Notes: generated by a model from the sequence alone, not told the origin. 64,000 nt of DNA from Salinispira pacifica (GCF_000507245.1 NC_023035.1:1651501-1715500); one strand, 5' to 3'. Positions 8,074 through 17,370 are shown, counted from the first letter of the stretch. Numbers and translations: made by a program.

Positions 8074-8142
8074 ATTATACGGCTTCCCGTCTATCTCAAG
8101 CGGTGAAAAGGACGCCGGCGGTGAATTAGCTAAAATTGGTCA
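8074..8142 (-). promoter_or_regulatory. Predicted promoter with palindromic operator copy D
   Basis: TATAAT at 8074-8079 on the minus strand, with no recognisable -35 at 16-18 bp, and the 16-mer TAGCTAAAATTGGTCA at 8127-8142. This is the least symmetric of the four copies but keeps the central AAAATTGG core. Confidence 0.55.
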
Positions 8143-8270
8143 TAGAGAAATTGAAGGGATAGTTGCGTTTTTGAAATTGGAAATGGAGGACGGATGATGT
8201 TATTTGTGATCCCGGTTACGGGAATTGAATGGCAGATCATCCAGGTCAGAGTCCCTGGCCCGGATAAGCA

Positions 8271-9212
8271 TCAGCAAACATCGTCCTCATCCAGCCCGTA
8301 GCTTTCCTGGGCATGCTGTACGCCCAGAGGTTCCACATGAACCAGCACATCACTCACCTCAGGTACCCGTTCTTTTATGCGGGACTCAACCTTATTGGCA
8401 ATTGAATGCCCCTCTTGTACTGTGAGATCAGCCTTCACCTCAATGTCCAGATCCACCAGCAATTGGAAATTGATTTTTCTGATTCTGGCCCTGTGTGGGT
8501 GATGTACTCCAGGGATTTCCCGAACTGCGCTGAACAGGGTCCGGTATACATCGGGATCATCCAGACCGTCCATCAGCTCCTCGGATGTCTCCATAAAAAT
8601 GCCGACACCGCTTTTAATAATAATTACACTGATGCCCAAAGCCAGAATCCGGTCAAGAATCGGCAGGGCGAGCAACTGACTCAGCACCACACCCGTCAGC
8701 ACGGTAGTGCTTAATAGAACATCGTTGCGCATATTCTGGGCGTCGGCTTTCAGCATGGGAGAGTTAATGCGGCGGCCCAGCCTTCCTTTATAAAGGGCCA
8801 GAGCAATTTTGCCTGCTATGCTGAACAGGGTTACATAGAGGGCGGCGTTTCCGGGAATTTCCAGAGTTTCTCCATCGATAAGGTGCTTCACCGTACTGAT
8901 GAACAGCTGAATTCCGGCAAAGGTGATGGTGAACGACAGAAGTTTGGTTGCAATCGTCTCCGCCCGTTGATGACCATAGGGGTGTTCCCGGTCAGGGGGC
9001 TTGTTGGCAATGGAAGCTGTGAACAATCCGATCACACTGGTAATAATATCTGTGGCGGAATCGATCCCGTCACCGATCACAGCCAGGCTGTGGGTTAAAT
9101 AGCCTACGGTGATCTTGGCCCCGGCCAGAAGGGCATTGCCCGCAATTCCCACAATTCCCGCAGTACGTAATTGTGATTCCCGCCGTTGGTTATGTTCATG
9201 TTGCCGCTGCAT
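8271..9212 (-). CDS. Cation diffusion facilitator (divalent metal efflux)
   Basis: 313 residues, the usual CDF length: six membrane helices to about residue 205, then a cytoplasmic ferredoxin-like domain (VREIPGVHHPHRARIRKI, VSDVLVHVEP). The family exports Zn, Fe, Mn, Co or Cd by proton exchange. The metal site in helix 2 reads DSATD (DxxxD). In helix 5 the usual HxxxD is NMRND, so Asn replaces His, which may favour Mn or Fe over Zn. HPYGHQRAE, conserved in the family, is present. It appears to be a single-gene unit ahead of hrpB's end on the same strand. Confidence 0.92.
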   Translation of the reverse strand: MQRQHEHNQRRESQLRTAGIVGIAGNALLAGAKITVGYLTHSLAVIGDGIDSATDIITSVIGLFTASIANKPPDREHPYGHQRAETIATKLLSFTITFAGIQLFISTVKHLIDGETLEIPGNAALYVTLFSIAGKIALALYKGRLGRRINSPMLKADAQNMRNDVLLSTTVLTGVVLSQLLALPILDRILALGISVIIIKSGVGIFMETSEELMDGLDDPDVYRTLFSAVREIPGVHHPHRARIRKINFQLLVDLDIEVKADLTVQEGHSIANKVESRIKERVPEVSDVLVHVEPLGVQHAQESYGLDEDDVC

Positions 9213-9327
9213 ATTGGTCCATTTTATACGTTCAGTAAATATTTTGCGAGAGCTGCTTTGGAGAAAACCTGTCAGAAAATTGAGCTGTGTTCCTGGGGTA
9301 AGTTCTTCGGTTCCTGGTATGAAACCC

Positions 9328-11892
9328 TCAGCGGGGCCGGGTACGGTCTGTGGCGGCTGCGCTGTAGGGATCTTCGGGCCAGAAATGTTTGGGATATTTC
9401 CCTCTCAGTTCTTTTCGGACCTCTGGGTAGGTGTGTTTCCAGAAATTCTCCATGTCGGATGTGATCTGCACAGGTCTCCCCGCAGGAGAAAGGAGCTCGA
9501 TTTCCAGGGCTGTTCCGGCAATTCTGGGAGTTTCAAGCATGCCGAAAAGCTGCTGAATTCTCGCATCTAGAACCACCTTTCCATTTTCATATCTCAGTTT
9601 CCGAGGGGAACCGCTGGGCAACTCATATGTTTCCGGTATCCTGATATCAAATTCCGGGACTGCGTCCCAGGGTATCAGCGATGTGAGAACCGACATCATG
9701 GAAATACGTTGAAGAGAACCGGAATCAGGATGAGTCGGCAGAAAGGATGGAAGCCAGCGGGCTGAACTATGGCTGAGACTTTCATCCGAAGGATTCGGCC
9801 ACTTCTCAGAGCTCAGGTCGTTGCCTGCATTGCGATCATACACAAACTGGATCCGGGATTGAAGCTCTCTGGCTTTCCGGGACCATTTGAAAAGCCCCAT
9901 TCCCTCTCTGTTCACCAGGTCAATCAGTGCTTCCCTGAGATTGTCCATGCTTTTAATATTCAGCGGCGTGGAGGCGAGCTGAATCTTTCCAATATTCCGG
10001 AGACGCCGGGCGGACAGGGTGCCATTGCGGTGAAACAGTTCATCTTTCACACTCGACCGCTCATGAATCAAAGCATCGATCTCCTGAGGGGGTAAATGAG
10101 ACGCCAGGAATATGGTTCCCCCTTTAGTGCTCCGGTGCAGCACAGGGGCAACAATCCATTCCGGTGAAAACAACCGTTCACCGGGATTCATGGCATAGCT
10201 TCCCCCGGTAACCAAAATGTATGTTCCGTCCCCGGCATTTCGGGCAAGCCGCCGGGGGTACGCTTCCAGCAGGAGACCGGCTGTGCTGATATCCTCTGTG
10301 CCCCCGGGAGGTTTTTCCGGTTGTTTCGGGCCGGAGAGGGCGGAGCCGGAAGACAGAAAACCGGCTGCGGATTTCAGAATTCGTGAGACTTCCCGTCGGA
10401 TCTCATTGAAGATCCCCGGCTGAACCTCCATGGAATATGTCTGATTATTCCCGGATTCTGTCAGCATTTTTTCAAGAATTTCCACGCGGAAGGATAGATC
10501 GGTCCCGTACATACGCCTGGCATCCGGGGTGAACGGATCCCCGGCTTCTATAATCCCCGAGAGAACCGCCGCCCGCTTCAGGAGAGCAGTTCCACCCTTG
10601 GAGTACGCCGAGATACACATGGCGGCAAGACGGGGGTCCAGGGGCAGGGAGTGGATCATTTTGCCGAGACCGGTGATTCTTCCCTTGGCATCCAGAGCTC
10701 CGATTGCCTCCAGATTTTCCCGGGCATCAGAAATCAGCCGGGAAGGGGGAGGCTCAGGCCAGTGGTATTCATCGGGATCGCTTTGACCCCAGGCGGCAAG
10801 GCTGAGCAGAAGACTGCTGAGTTCGGTAACCCGAATCTCGGGCGGATGGAAATCCTCAAGGCGCTCATGTTCCTGCCAGAGGCGCAGCGCCCGTCCTGGT
10901 CCAAGTCTCCCTGCACGTCCTGCACGCTGGATTGCCGAGGCGGTGCTGATACGCCTGGTAACCAGCCGGTTTATTTCCATGGAATCGTCATACACAGACA
11001 TTCTCTGCTCACCGGAATCAATTACACAACTGATCCCTTCAATGGTGAGACTGGTTTCTGCGATATTGGTGGCTATGACGATCTTCCGTTTCCCGTGAAC
11101 CGGCGGAGCGAGGGCTTTCAGCTGCTCCTTTGGATTCAGACGGGAATAGAGGGGGTGGATAGAGATATCTTCAGGTTCGGATGCAGGAGATCTTCTCAGC
11201 CGGGACTCGGCTATTCTGATTTCACGTTCACCCGGAAGAAATATCAGAATACCACCCTCAGTCTCACTGAGCATCTGAATTGCAGCATCAGCGGCATGTT
11301 CTGCAATATCGTTACCGGGCAGACAGGGAGAATAAGAAACATCCACAGGAAACTGCCGCCCTTCTGCAGAAAGGAGAGGATACAAGGTGGTGTCCAGACC
11401 TGCATGATTCAACGTGGCCGACATAATGAGCAGCCGGAGGTCGGGCCTGAGGGCTTCCATGCTTTCCCTGAGAAAGACATAGCTCATATCTATCTGAACT
11501 GAGCGCTCATGGAATTCATCCAGAACAACGGCGGCGCATTCCGGGAGCTCTGGGTTTTCGATGATCTTCTGTACAAATATCCCTTCAGTCATCAACAGAA
11601 TATCCGGGCTGTCAGGAACACTCTGATCACCCCGGGTGATCCAGCCGATTGCCGCTCCTGATCCGGCAAGGTCCCGAAGACGAAGCGCCACAGCACGGGC
11701 TGCTGCCCGTCTGGGCTGAAGAAGAAAAATGGTTTTACCGTTCCGCCAGGGGCTGTTCAGCAGGAACAGGGGAACCAGTGTCGATTTTCCCGAACCCGGT
11801 GCCGCCTGAATAATCACTCCGGTGGTGCGGTCGAGAGTCTCAATGATCTGATTCCGGATTTGTTGAACCGGATATGAAGGAAGTTGTTTCAT
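9328..11892 (-). CDS. hrpB: ATP-dependent RNA helicase HrpB
   Basis: 854 residues, full length. DEAH-type helicase core: Walker A APGSGKST, Walker B DEFH, SAT motif, and motif VI in QRAGRAGR. The helicase-associated region follows, then the HrpB-specific C-terminal domain with a typical ending (KYPKHFWPEDP). HrpB is found widely in bacteria; its physiological RNA substrate is poorly known. The long antisense reading frames in this region are shadows. Confidence 0.95.
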   Translation of the reverse strand: MKQLPSYPVQQIRNQIIETLDRTTGVIIQAAPGSGKSTLVPLFLLNSPWRNGKTIFLLQPRRAAARAVALRLRDLAGSGAAIGWITRGDQSVPDSPDILLMTEGIFVQKIIENPELPECAAVVLDEFHERSVQIDMSYVFLRESMEALRPDLRLLIMSATLNHAGLDTTLYPLLSAEGRQFPVDVSYSPCLPGNDIAEHAADAAIQMLSETEGGILIFLPGEREIRIAESRLRRSPASEPEDISIHPLYSRLNPKEQLKALAPPVHGKRKIVIATNIAETSLTIEGISCVIDSGEQRMSVYDDSMEINRLVTRRISTASAIQRAGRAGRLGPGRALRLWQEHERLEDFHPPEIRVTELSSLLLSLAAWGQSDPDEYHWPEPPPSRLISDARENLEAIGALDAKGRITGLGKMIHSLPLDPRLAAMCISAYSKGGTALLKRAAVLSGIIEAGDPFTPDARRMYGTDLSFRVEILEKMLTESGNNQTYSMEVQPGIFNEIRREVSRILKSAAGFLSSGSALSGPKQPEKPPGGTEDISTAGLLLEAYPRRLARNAGDGTYILVTGGSYAMNPGERLFSPEWIVAPVLHRSTKGGTIFLASHLPPQEIDALIHERSSVKDELFHRNGTLSARRLRNIGKIQLASTPLNIKSMDNLREALIDLVNREGMGLFKWSRKARELQSRIQFVYDRNAGNDLSSEKWPNPSDESLSHSSARWLPSFLPTHPDSGSLQRISMMSVLTSLIPWDAVPEFDIRIPETYELPSGSPRKLRYENGKVVLDARIQQLFGMLETPRIAGTALEIELLSPAGRPVQITSDMENFWKHTYPEVRKELRGKYPKHFWPEDPYSAAATDRTRPR

Positions 11893-11975
11893 ACGAGGGG
11901 AGAAGAGAGTTCACCCCCCCGCTACAGGATCTGAGTCCCGAATTGCAGGAGGGTGAATAACTGAGGGAGAATGAA

Positions 11976-12950
11976 TCAGGATTCTTCGCCTTCAGCCTGT
12001 GAAGCTTCGGTTTCAGGTCCGTTTACTTCATACTCCTCTTTGAGAGTTTCAATGTATGAAGTTATGGCTTCCTGTTCCTGTTCCTGGGCAAGATAGTTGC
12101 TGATGGATTCCTTCACTTCTTCAAAGGGAGCGGTTCCCGCTTCGCTCTTTTCGCTTACCTTGATGATGTGGTATCCGAACTGAGTCTGAACGATATCGCT
12201 CACTTCTCCTTCTTCAAGAGCAAACGCTGCCTCTTCGAAGGGAGGAACCATATCACCCCGGGAAAAGCTTCCCAGACTGCCGCCGTTGGCTGCGCTGGGG
12301 CCTTCGGAATACTCCTCCGCCAGTGCTGCGAAGTCCTCACCGGAAGCGATTTTTTCTGCAACCTCATCTATTTTCTCACGGGCTACCTGACGTTCTTCCT
12401 CGCCGGCATCTTCCGGGAGCTGCACAAGAATGTGGCTGGCGGTGATTGATTCGGGACGCTCAAAGAACTGGGGATTTTCTTCGTAGAAAGTCTCCATCTC
12501 TTTATCTTTTATCTTGATCTGGCTGGTTACTTCCTCTTCCAGAAACTGCTGGATGAGAAGGAACTCTTCCATTTCCGCCTGAAAGGATTCAACTGTGTAT
12601 CCCTGCTGTTCCAGAACCTGGCTGAACGAATCTTCATCCGGAAACTGGGAGCGCACCCGTTCCATTTCAGAATCCATGATGCCTTCTTCCAGACTGGTGC
12701 CGGCATTCTGTGCCGCTTTGTAAAGGATCTTCCGTTCGATCAATTGGGTGCGTACATTTTCTGTAAGCTGGGCACGCTGTTCATCGCTGACAGTTTGTCC
12801 CTGGGCTTCATACTGCGAGATGGTGCGGTCAACCTGGGTATCAATCTCATCCTGGCTGATGCTGATGCTTTTATCCCCGGTGGAACATCCGCTGAATATC
12901 ATGACTGCCGCCAGAAGTGCTGCGGCTGTGAAACGAAGTGCTGATTTCAT
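11976..12950 (-). CDS. Peptidyl-prolyl isomerase lipoprotein (SurA/PrsA-like, parvulin)
   Basis: 324 residues. A lipoprotein signal with lipobox IFSGC puts Cys at about 22. A SurA_N-type chaperone region follows (~35-155, rich in Glu and Gln), then a parvulin rotamase domain (~165-275: ASHILVQLP, GGSLGSFSRGDMVPPFEEA, FGYHIIKV) and an acidic tail. It likely assists folding of exported or outer-membrane proteins. Two perfect palindromes lie 48-93 bp upstream of the start. Confidence 0.92.
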   Translation of the reverse strand: MKSALRFTAAALLAAVMIFSGCSTGDKSISISQDEIDTQVDRTISQYEAQGQTVSDEQRAQLTENVRTQLIERKILYKAAQNAGTSLEEGIMDSEMERVRSQFPDEDSFSQVLEQQGYTVESFQAEMEEFLLIQQFLEEEVTSQIKIKDKEMETFYEENPQFFERPESITASHILVQLPEDAGEEERQVAREKIDEVAEKIASGEDFAALAEEYSEGPSAANGGSLGSFSRGDMVPPFEEAAFALEEGEVSDIVQTQFGYHIIKVSEKSEAGTAPFEEVKESISNYLAQEQEQEAITSYIETLKEEYEVNGPETEASQAEGEES

Positions 12951-12997
12951 AAAAATCCTGTCCTAATACATGTAAAATTGTCCGGGTAATATCCCCC

Positions 12998-13043
12998 TTC
13001 CATGTACCATGGAATGGAGAACCGGTAAAGTGACTACTTTACC
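12998..13043. promoter_or_regulatory. Two adjacent perfect inverted repeats upstream of the PpiC lipoprotein gene
   Basis: TTCCATG-TAC-CATGGAA (12998-13014) and GGTAAAGT-GACT-ACTTTACC (13024-13043), separated by 9 bp. They could be operators or stem-loops in the 5' leader. The rest of the 406-base gap 12951-13356 shows no gene that I can support. Confidence 0.5.
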
Positions 13044-13356
13044 AATAAAAAGTTTCTTCGGCTACCGTTACAATCCACCTCCGGAAAAGCCTGATATTCT
13101 CTATGTAGAGTGCATGTCCTCGTTGTCTTCTTCCATAAGATAGAATTAAAGAATACTGCGGCTTGCTAAGGCCGCTGATACATGAGATTGTAGATAGTAG
13201 CCTCAAATTGTGGGCGTACCGTCCCCAATGGCAGACCGGTTCCGTCGGGTATTCCCGTTATGCGGCTCATTTCCGGATTACCCCGGATTACCAAAGACGC
13301 CAGAAGGATCACCGGCCGGAGTATTTGAATGCCGGAGTGTTGGAAGGAGTGAACAA

Positions 13357-15051
13357 ATGCAAAACCAGTTGCCGAACCAATTGCCAAACCCGTTGAGAAA
13401 ACGAAGACAGCCATTCTCCCCCCTGTATCTGGGAAAAATATCCCGGTCCCCGGGACAAAGGACGCGCTCTGTGTCCCCCCTGTTGCTGCTTCTCGGAATG
13501 CTGGCAGCCGCGGCTGTTCTGTTCTCCGGCTGTGCAACTCCTGAAGCCAGGGCTGTGCGACGGGGAGATATTGAGGATCTGGAGAAATTCCTGGCCAAGG
13601 GCGGCGATGTAAACGAACCCCAGCGGGACGGGCGAACCCTTCTGCATGTTGCCGCCGAATACGGCCAGAGCGAGAGCCTTGAATTTCTTCTGGCAAACGG
13701 CGCGGAACCCGATCCTAGGGATCCCGGGGGAATCACTCCCTTTTATCTGACCATGGCTATCGGCAGGGTGGACATGGGGCGATCCCTTCTGGAAGCCGGA
13801 GCCGATCTTCGGACAGAGACTTCTGAGCTCCGCACCCCGCTCTTTCCTGCTGCAGCCGGCGGCCATGCAGAGGCAGTGGAGTTTCTTCTGGATTTCGGAC
13901 TTGATCCCGACCATCGGGATGCACAGGGGAGAAATCCGCTGCATATGCTGGGAAAGAACAGCCTGACCGGGATTGCCGGTACACTCATAGCCGAAGGTGC
14001 GGATGTCACAGCCCGTTCTTCCAGCGGATCCGAGCTGCCGGTTCACACAGCGGCTTCTGCAGGCGCCTATGAGCTGGTTGAACTGTATGTCCGGGCCTCC
14101 TCACCGGAAATTCTCTCGGCCGAGGACAGCCATGGAGATCGGCCGCTTCACCGGGCCATGAACTCTTCCATAAACAGCAGATCTTCCCTGAACACAATGG
14201 ACTCTATTCTCTCTTTGGGTGCGGATCCGGCCGTACCGGACGGCGAGGACAGACTTCCCGTGCGAATTGCGGTGGAAGAGCTGGATTCCCGTCATCTTCA
14301 GCTGCTGCTGGGCTACGGTGCATCACTTCCCCGGTATGTTCGCGACGGACGGCCGGGCAAAAGCGCCCAGCGCACCGGTCTGCTGCACATCGCCGCCAGA
14401 AGGGGCACAGACGATACCGGACGCATCCTTCTGGAACGGGGGACCGACCCGGATCTTATTGATGACGACGGTGATACTGCGTTGATGATCAGTGTAAGAG
14501 AAGAGAAATGGGATTTTTTCCAATTGCTTATCCAATACAATGCCAACCCGAATATTTTCGACATGGAGGGGAAATCCCCGCTTCTGGTGGCTTTAAACCG
14601 CAGCAGTCTTCAGTCCGAGGGGCTGAACTCCATGACCCAAACCCTCATTCAGCGGGGGGGCGTTCTGCCCAATAACTACTCCCTGCTGATTCCGGTGCTG
14701 GAAAATGCAGTGGCGAACGAAAACATCGAAGTTGCCCGGCTGCTGTTTAACCGCGGAATATCCGGGTCTGCCGCCGGGGAAGACGGAGAACCGCTCATTT
14801 TTACTGCGGTGCGCAATGCCGATGCCGACATGCTGGAACTGCTGCTCATAGCAGGGGCAGATCCCAATGCACGAAATGAGGAAGGTCTCACGCCCATTAT
14901 GCTGCTTGGTGACAATACCAAGCTGGGAGAAATCCGGGATATCCTGCTACGGGCTGGAGCCATAGATCCTGATGAGGAAAACTCCGGAACTGCGGGCAGT
15001 GAGGAATCTGAGGATCCGACAAAGAAATCAGAAGATCCAACCAAAAATTGA
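13357..15051 (+). CDS. Ankyrin-repeat lipoprotein
   Basis: 564 residues from the ATG at 13357, which has a strong GGAAGGAG 6 bp upstream; the open frame reaches back to 13210 without a comparable site. After a basic N-terminus a hydrophobic stretch ends in a lipobox (LFSGC), giving a lipid-anchored protein. Then come about twelve ankyrin repeats (for example DGRTLLHVAAEYGQSESLEF, then LLANGAEPDPRDPGG) to about residue 540, and an acidic tail with a duplicated EDPTK. Ankyrin repeats bind proteins; the partner is unknown. The next gene on the same strand starts 53 bp later. Confidence 0.9.
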   Translation: MQNQLPNQLPNPLRKRRQPFSPLYLGKISRSPGQRTRSVSPLLLLLGMLAAAAVLFSGCATPEARAVRRGDIEDLEKFLAKGGDVNEPQRDGRTLLHVAAEYGQSESLEFLLANGAEPDPRDPGGITPFYLTMAIGRVDMGRSLLEAGADLRTETSELRTPLFPAAAGGHAEAVEFLLDFGLDPDHRDAQGRNPLHMLGKNSLTGIAGTLIAEGADVTARSSSGSELPVHTAASAGAYELVELYVRASSPEILSAEDSHGDRPLHRAMNSSINSRSSLNTMDSILSLGADPAVPDGEDRLPVRIAVEELDSRHLQLLLGYGASLPRYVRDGRPGKSAQRTGLLHIAARRGTDDTGRILLERGTDPDLIDDDGDTALMISVREEKWDFFQLLIQYNANPNIFDMEGKSPLLVALNRSSLQSEGLNSMTQTLIQRGGVLPNNYSLLIPVLENAVANENIEVARLLFNRGISGSAAGEDGEPLIFTAVRNADADMLELLLIAGADPNARNEEGLTPIMLLGDNTKLGEIRDILLRAGAIDPDEENSGTAGSEESEDPTKKSEDPTKN

Positions 15052-15104
15052 GCAACACAACGGCAAGAGGCGAGTGATTTTCATCTGCCGGTTCAGGAGC
15101 TGAA

Positions 15105-16145
15105 ATGTCATATATTAAACCTGCCGCATTAAAAAAGGGAGACCGGGTAGGGGTGATCTCCCCTTCGGCGGGCCTTCCTTCCCTGTTTCCCCACATATTT
15201 GATGAGGGAATCAAGAATCTGCAGGAACTGGGCCTGGAGCCTGTTGAGTTTCCCACAGCCCGGATGGATGCGAAAACGCTCTATGAAAACCCCGCACTCA
15301 GGGCCCGTGATGTAAACGCGGCTTTTGCCGATCCGTCGATTCAGGGGATTATTTCCAGCATTGGAGGAAGCGACTCCATACGGATTCTTCCCTATCTGGA
15401 TCTTGATGTGATCCGGGATAATCCGAAATTTATGATGGGATACTCAGATTTTACAAGTCTTCACAGCTGGATACATCAGCAGGGGATAATAACTTTCAAC
15501 GGTCCATCCATCATGGCGGGGTTCTCCCAGTTGAAATCATTTTCTGAAGAGTATCAGAATTATATTAATCGCTTTCTATTTGATGCGTGGGAAGAGTTTG
15601 AACTGCCGGATTTTCCTTCCTACAGTAACGGCTATCCCGATTGGCGAAAGACGGAAAACAGAGGCCGTATATTTCAATCCGGAACAGACAATGGACGGCG
15701 CTGGCTGCAGGGATCTCAAATCTCCAGGGGCAGACTCTTCGGCGGCTGTATAGAAGTTCTGGAAATGAATAAGGGCACGGATTACTGGCCGGCGAAAGAA
15801 TTCTGGAACGGCAGAGTTCTTTTCCTGGAAACCAGTGAGGAAAAACCTCCAGTCGACTATGTACGGTATTCTCTACGGAACTACGGCGCCATGGGAGCAT
15901 TGGAAAGGATCAGCGGTCTTCTTATATCCCGGCCCCGGGATTACAGCGACAAGGAGAAAGCCGATTTGGATTCCGCCGTACTCTCGGTGGTCAATGGTGA
16001 ATTCGGTTTAAAAGATTTAAATGTGGTGAGCAATATGAGTTTCGGTCACACTGATCCCCAGGTAATATTACCCCAGGGTGGGGAAGTGCTCATGAATCCT
16101 TCAGATTCAAGCATCAAAATTGCCGATCCGGTTTTCGAATACTAA
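15105..16145 (+). CDS. S66-family LD-carboxypeptidase / MccF-like peptidase
   Basis: 346 residues. S66 serine peptidases cleave the L,D bond of murein tetrapeptides (LdcA) or inactivate aminoacyl-nucleotide toxins (MccF). The nucleophile is Ser114 in MMGYSDFT. The Glu and His of the triad are expected in CIEVLEMNKGTDYWP and SFGHTDPQ. IGGSDSIRILPYLD is family-typical. Length and the insert around 150-215 look more MccF-like than E. coli LdcA, so the substrate is left open. No signal peptide. Confidence 0.88.
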   Translation: MSYIKPAALKKGDRVGVISPSAGLPSLFPHIFDEGIKNLQELGLEPVEFPTARMDAKTLYENPALRARDVNAAFADPSIQGIISSIGGSDSIRILPYLDLDVIRDNPKFMMGYSDFTSLHSWIHQQGIITFNGPSIMAGFSQLKSFSEEYQNYINRFLFDAWEEFELPDFPSYSNGYPDWRKTENRGRIFQSGTDNGRRWLQGSQISRGRLFGGCIEVLEMNKGTDYWPAKEFWNGRVLFLETSEEKPPVDYVRYSLRNYGAMGALERISGLLISRPRDYSDKEKADLDSAVLSVVNGEFGLKDLNVVSNMSFGHTDPQVILPQGGEVLMNPSDSSIKIADPVFEY

Positions 16146-16147
16146 GG

Positions 16148-16164
16148 CTCCGGGATACCCGGAG
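16148..16164. terminator. Short hairpin between convergent genes
   Basis: CTCCGGG-ATA-CCCGGAG is a perfect 7-bp stem with a 3-base loop in the 28-bp gap between the S66 peptidase stop and the BON-protein stop. No long T tract follows on either strand, so termination is plausible but unproven. Confidence 0.45.
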
Positions 16165-16173
16165 ACCTGACTG

Positions 16174-16497
16174 TCAGTTTTCCGAAACCTTCAGCTCGTT
16201 GTGAATCTGTACCTCATCCCGCGTGTTAACCTTCACGATCTCTCCGGCTCTTTGTAATTCAGCTTGGTCTTTCACCTTACCAATGAGGTGGATACCTCCG
16301 CCGTTGCCCTCATCGGGGCGGAAATCAATGGATATGTTGGATGAACTGTCCCGGGATACCTGAGGATCATCAATAATTGCCTGCTGCAGGTATTTTTCCA
16401 GGTCCTTCTTTTCCATTTCATCCCATCGCGTAGCAGAGAACGCTGCGAAAATTCCCGGAGGAGCTGTTTCGTATCCTGAGTTTAATGGGGTGTGCAT
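16174..16497 (-). CDS. BON-domain protein
   Basis: 107 residues from the ATG at 16497, which has AAGGAGGT close upstream; a longer frame to 16533 lacks this. The BON pattern covers residues ~35-105: DLEKYLQQAIIDDPQVSRD, then IHLIGKVKDQAELQRAGEIV and a final VNTRDEVQIHNEL. BON domains occur in osmotic-stress, lipid-binding and secretin-associated proteins. There is no signal peptide, so it is probably cytoplasmic. Confidence 0.75.
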   Translation of the reverse strand: MHTPLNSGYETAPPGIFAAFSATRWDEMEKKDLEKYLQQAIIDDPQVSRDSSSNISIDFRPDEGNGGGIHLIGKVKDQAELQRAGEIVKVNTRDEVQIHNELKVSEN

Positions 16498-16955
16498 GTT
16501 GACCTCCTTAAAATACAATAAATCTGCTTTCACCTTTAAACATACTCATCCCTCCTGCAAAGATCAAATTGGGAGGGTCCGCACTGACTGGATGTAATTT
16601 GACCGTCCACGTGAATGATGTAAACCACCGATGCGGAGTAACAATTAGTTAAAAATACGCATATGTAGTTTATAAGTAAAAAATATACAAAAATGTACTG
16701 TTCTTTTCTGTTTATCTCTCTAGTCTTTTTTGCAGGTATTCGTTTCCCAATTTTGTACACTCGCCTAAAGGTATATCAGGAAATTAAATATTCCATCGTA
16801 TATGCTGGAAAACCATGCATATCTCACACTCACACCTAAGATCCCGGAACTGGCACACAAATTGCATATGATTTTGTATAAGAAATTTTAGATACATTCC
16901 GTCCCTGCCTGAAAGGCTTTTTCACTGGAGGGGCGGCGGGTTTACGGGAGGCGGT
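16498..16955. other. AT-rich divergent control region between the BON gene and the cheY-cheX-Amt operon
   Basis: No gene is supported in these 458 bases. They hold the sigma-54-type promoter (16851-16867). An imperfect inverted repeat lies upstream of it (16800-16822: ATATGC-TGG-AAAA-CCA-TGCATAT), a possible activator site, although it is closer to the -24 box than usual. A small palindrome TAACAATTAGTTA occurs near 16637. Confidence 0.5.
16851..16867 (+). promoter_or_regulatory. Sigma-54 (RpoN) type promoter for cheY-cheX-Amt kinase
   Basis: TGGCACACAAATTGCAT contains the -24 GG (16852-16853) and -12 GC (16864-16865) with the required 10-bp gap and near-consensus flanks (TGGCAC, TTGCA). Transcription would start about 16876, giving an ~80-base leader before cheY. 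RpoN control suits nitrogen-linked genes. Confidence 0.78.
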
Positions 16956-17321
16956 ATGAATGTGCTTGTGGTGGATGACTCAACCATCATGCAAAAAAAG
17001 ATTTCTCGAATTTTCAACGAACACCCTGAAGTACAGAAGGTAACGACTGCGGGAAATGGCACACAGGCTATTGAATGCTTTCGAAGCGGAGCTCCCCATA
17101 TCGTTACCCTTGATATTACCATGCCTGAAATGGATGGTCTGAGTTGTCTTCGATGGATGATGGCGGAAAACCCGGACTGCATAATTTTTATCATTACTGC
17201 ACTGAACGATGTCGAAACCGGTCTGAGAGCTTTAAAACTAGGTGCCAGAGGATACATCAAGAAACCGTTTAAGAGCAGTGATCTTCTGGGAGAAATTCAA
17301 CGCTTGGTGGTGCCGGCCTGA
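16956..17321 (+). CDS. cheY: CheY-like single-domain response regulator
   Basis: 121 residues, receiver domain only. The acidic pocket is Asp7-Asp8 (VVDDS), the phosphoacceptor Asp53 (VTLDITMPEMDG), the switch Thr in FIITAL, and the Lys in IKKPF. GGGAGGCGGT precedes the ATG. It is first in an operon with cheX and an Amt-CheA-type kinase, so it likely receives phosphate from that kinase. Whether it binds the flagellar switch or works in a separate pathway cannot be told from sequence. Confidence 0.92.
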   Translation: MNVLVVDDSTIMQKKISRIFNEHPEVQKVTTAGNGTQAIECFRSGAPHIVTLDITMPEMDGLSCLRWMMAENPDCIIFIITALNDVETGLRALKLGARGYIKKPFKSSDLLGEIQRLVVPA

Positions 17322-17370
17322 AAGGCAGTTTCTTCATGGGATTGCGTTCAGTAAAGGAGATGAGGGGAAG

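Noticed and set aside
10651-11502. 283-codon plus-strand open frame inside hrpB
   Set aside because: It is antisense to conserved helicase motifs and its composition is that of a reverse-frame shadow of a GC-rich gene; no ribosome-binding site or family likeness.
13210-13356. 49-residue N-terminal extension of the ankyrin lipoprotein
   Set aside because: The ATG at 13357 has a strong ribosome-binding site and gives a proper lipoprotein signal; the extension would bury it.
16631-16653. Fifth copy of the palindromic operator (TAACAATTAGTTA)
   Set aside because: Symmetric, but three bases shorter and missing the AAAATT centre spacing.
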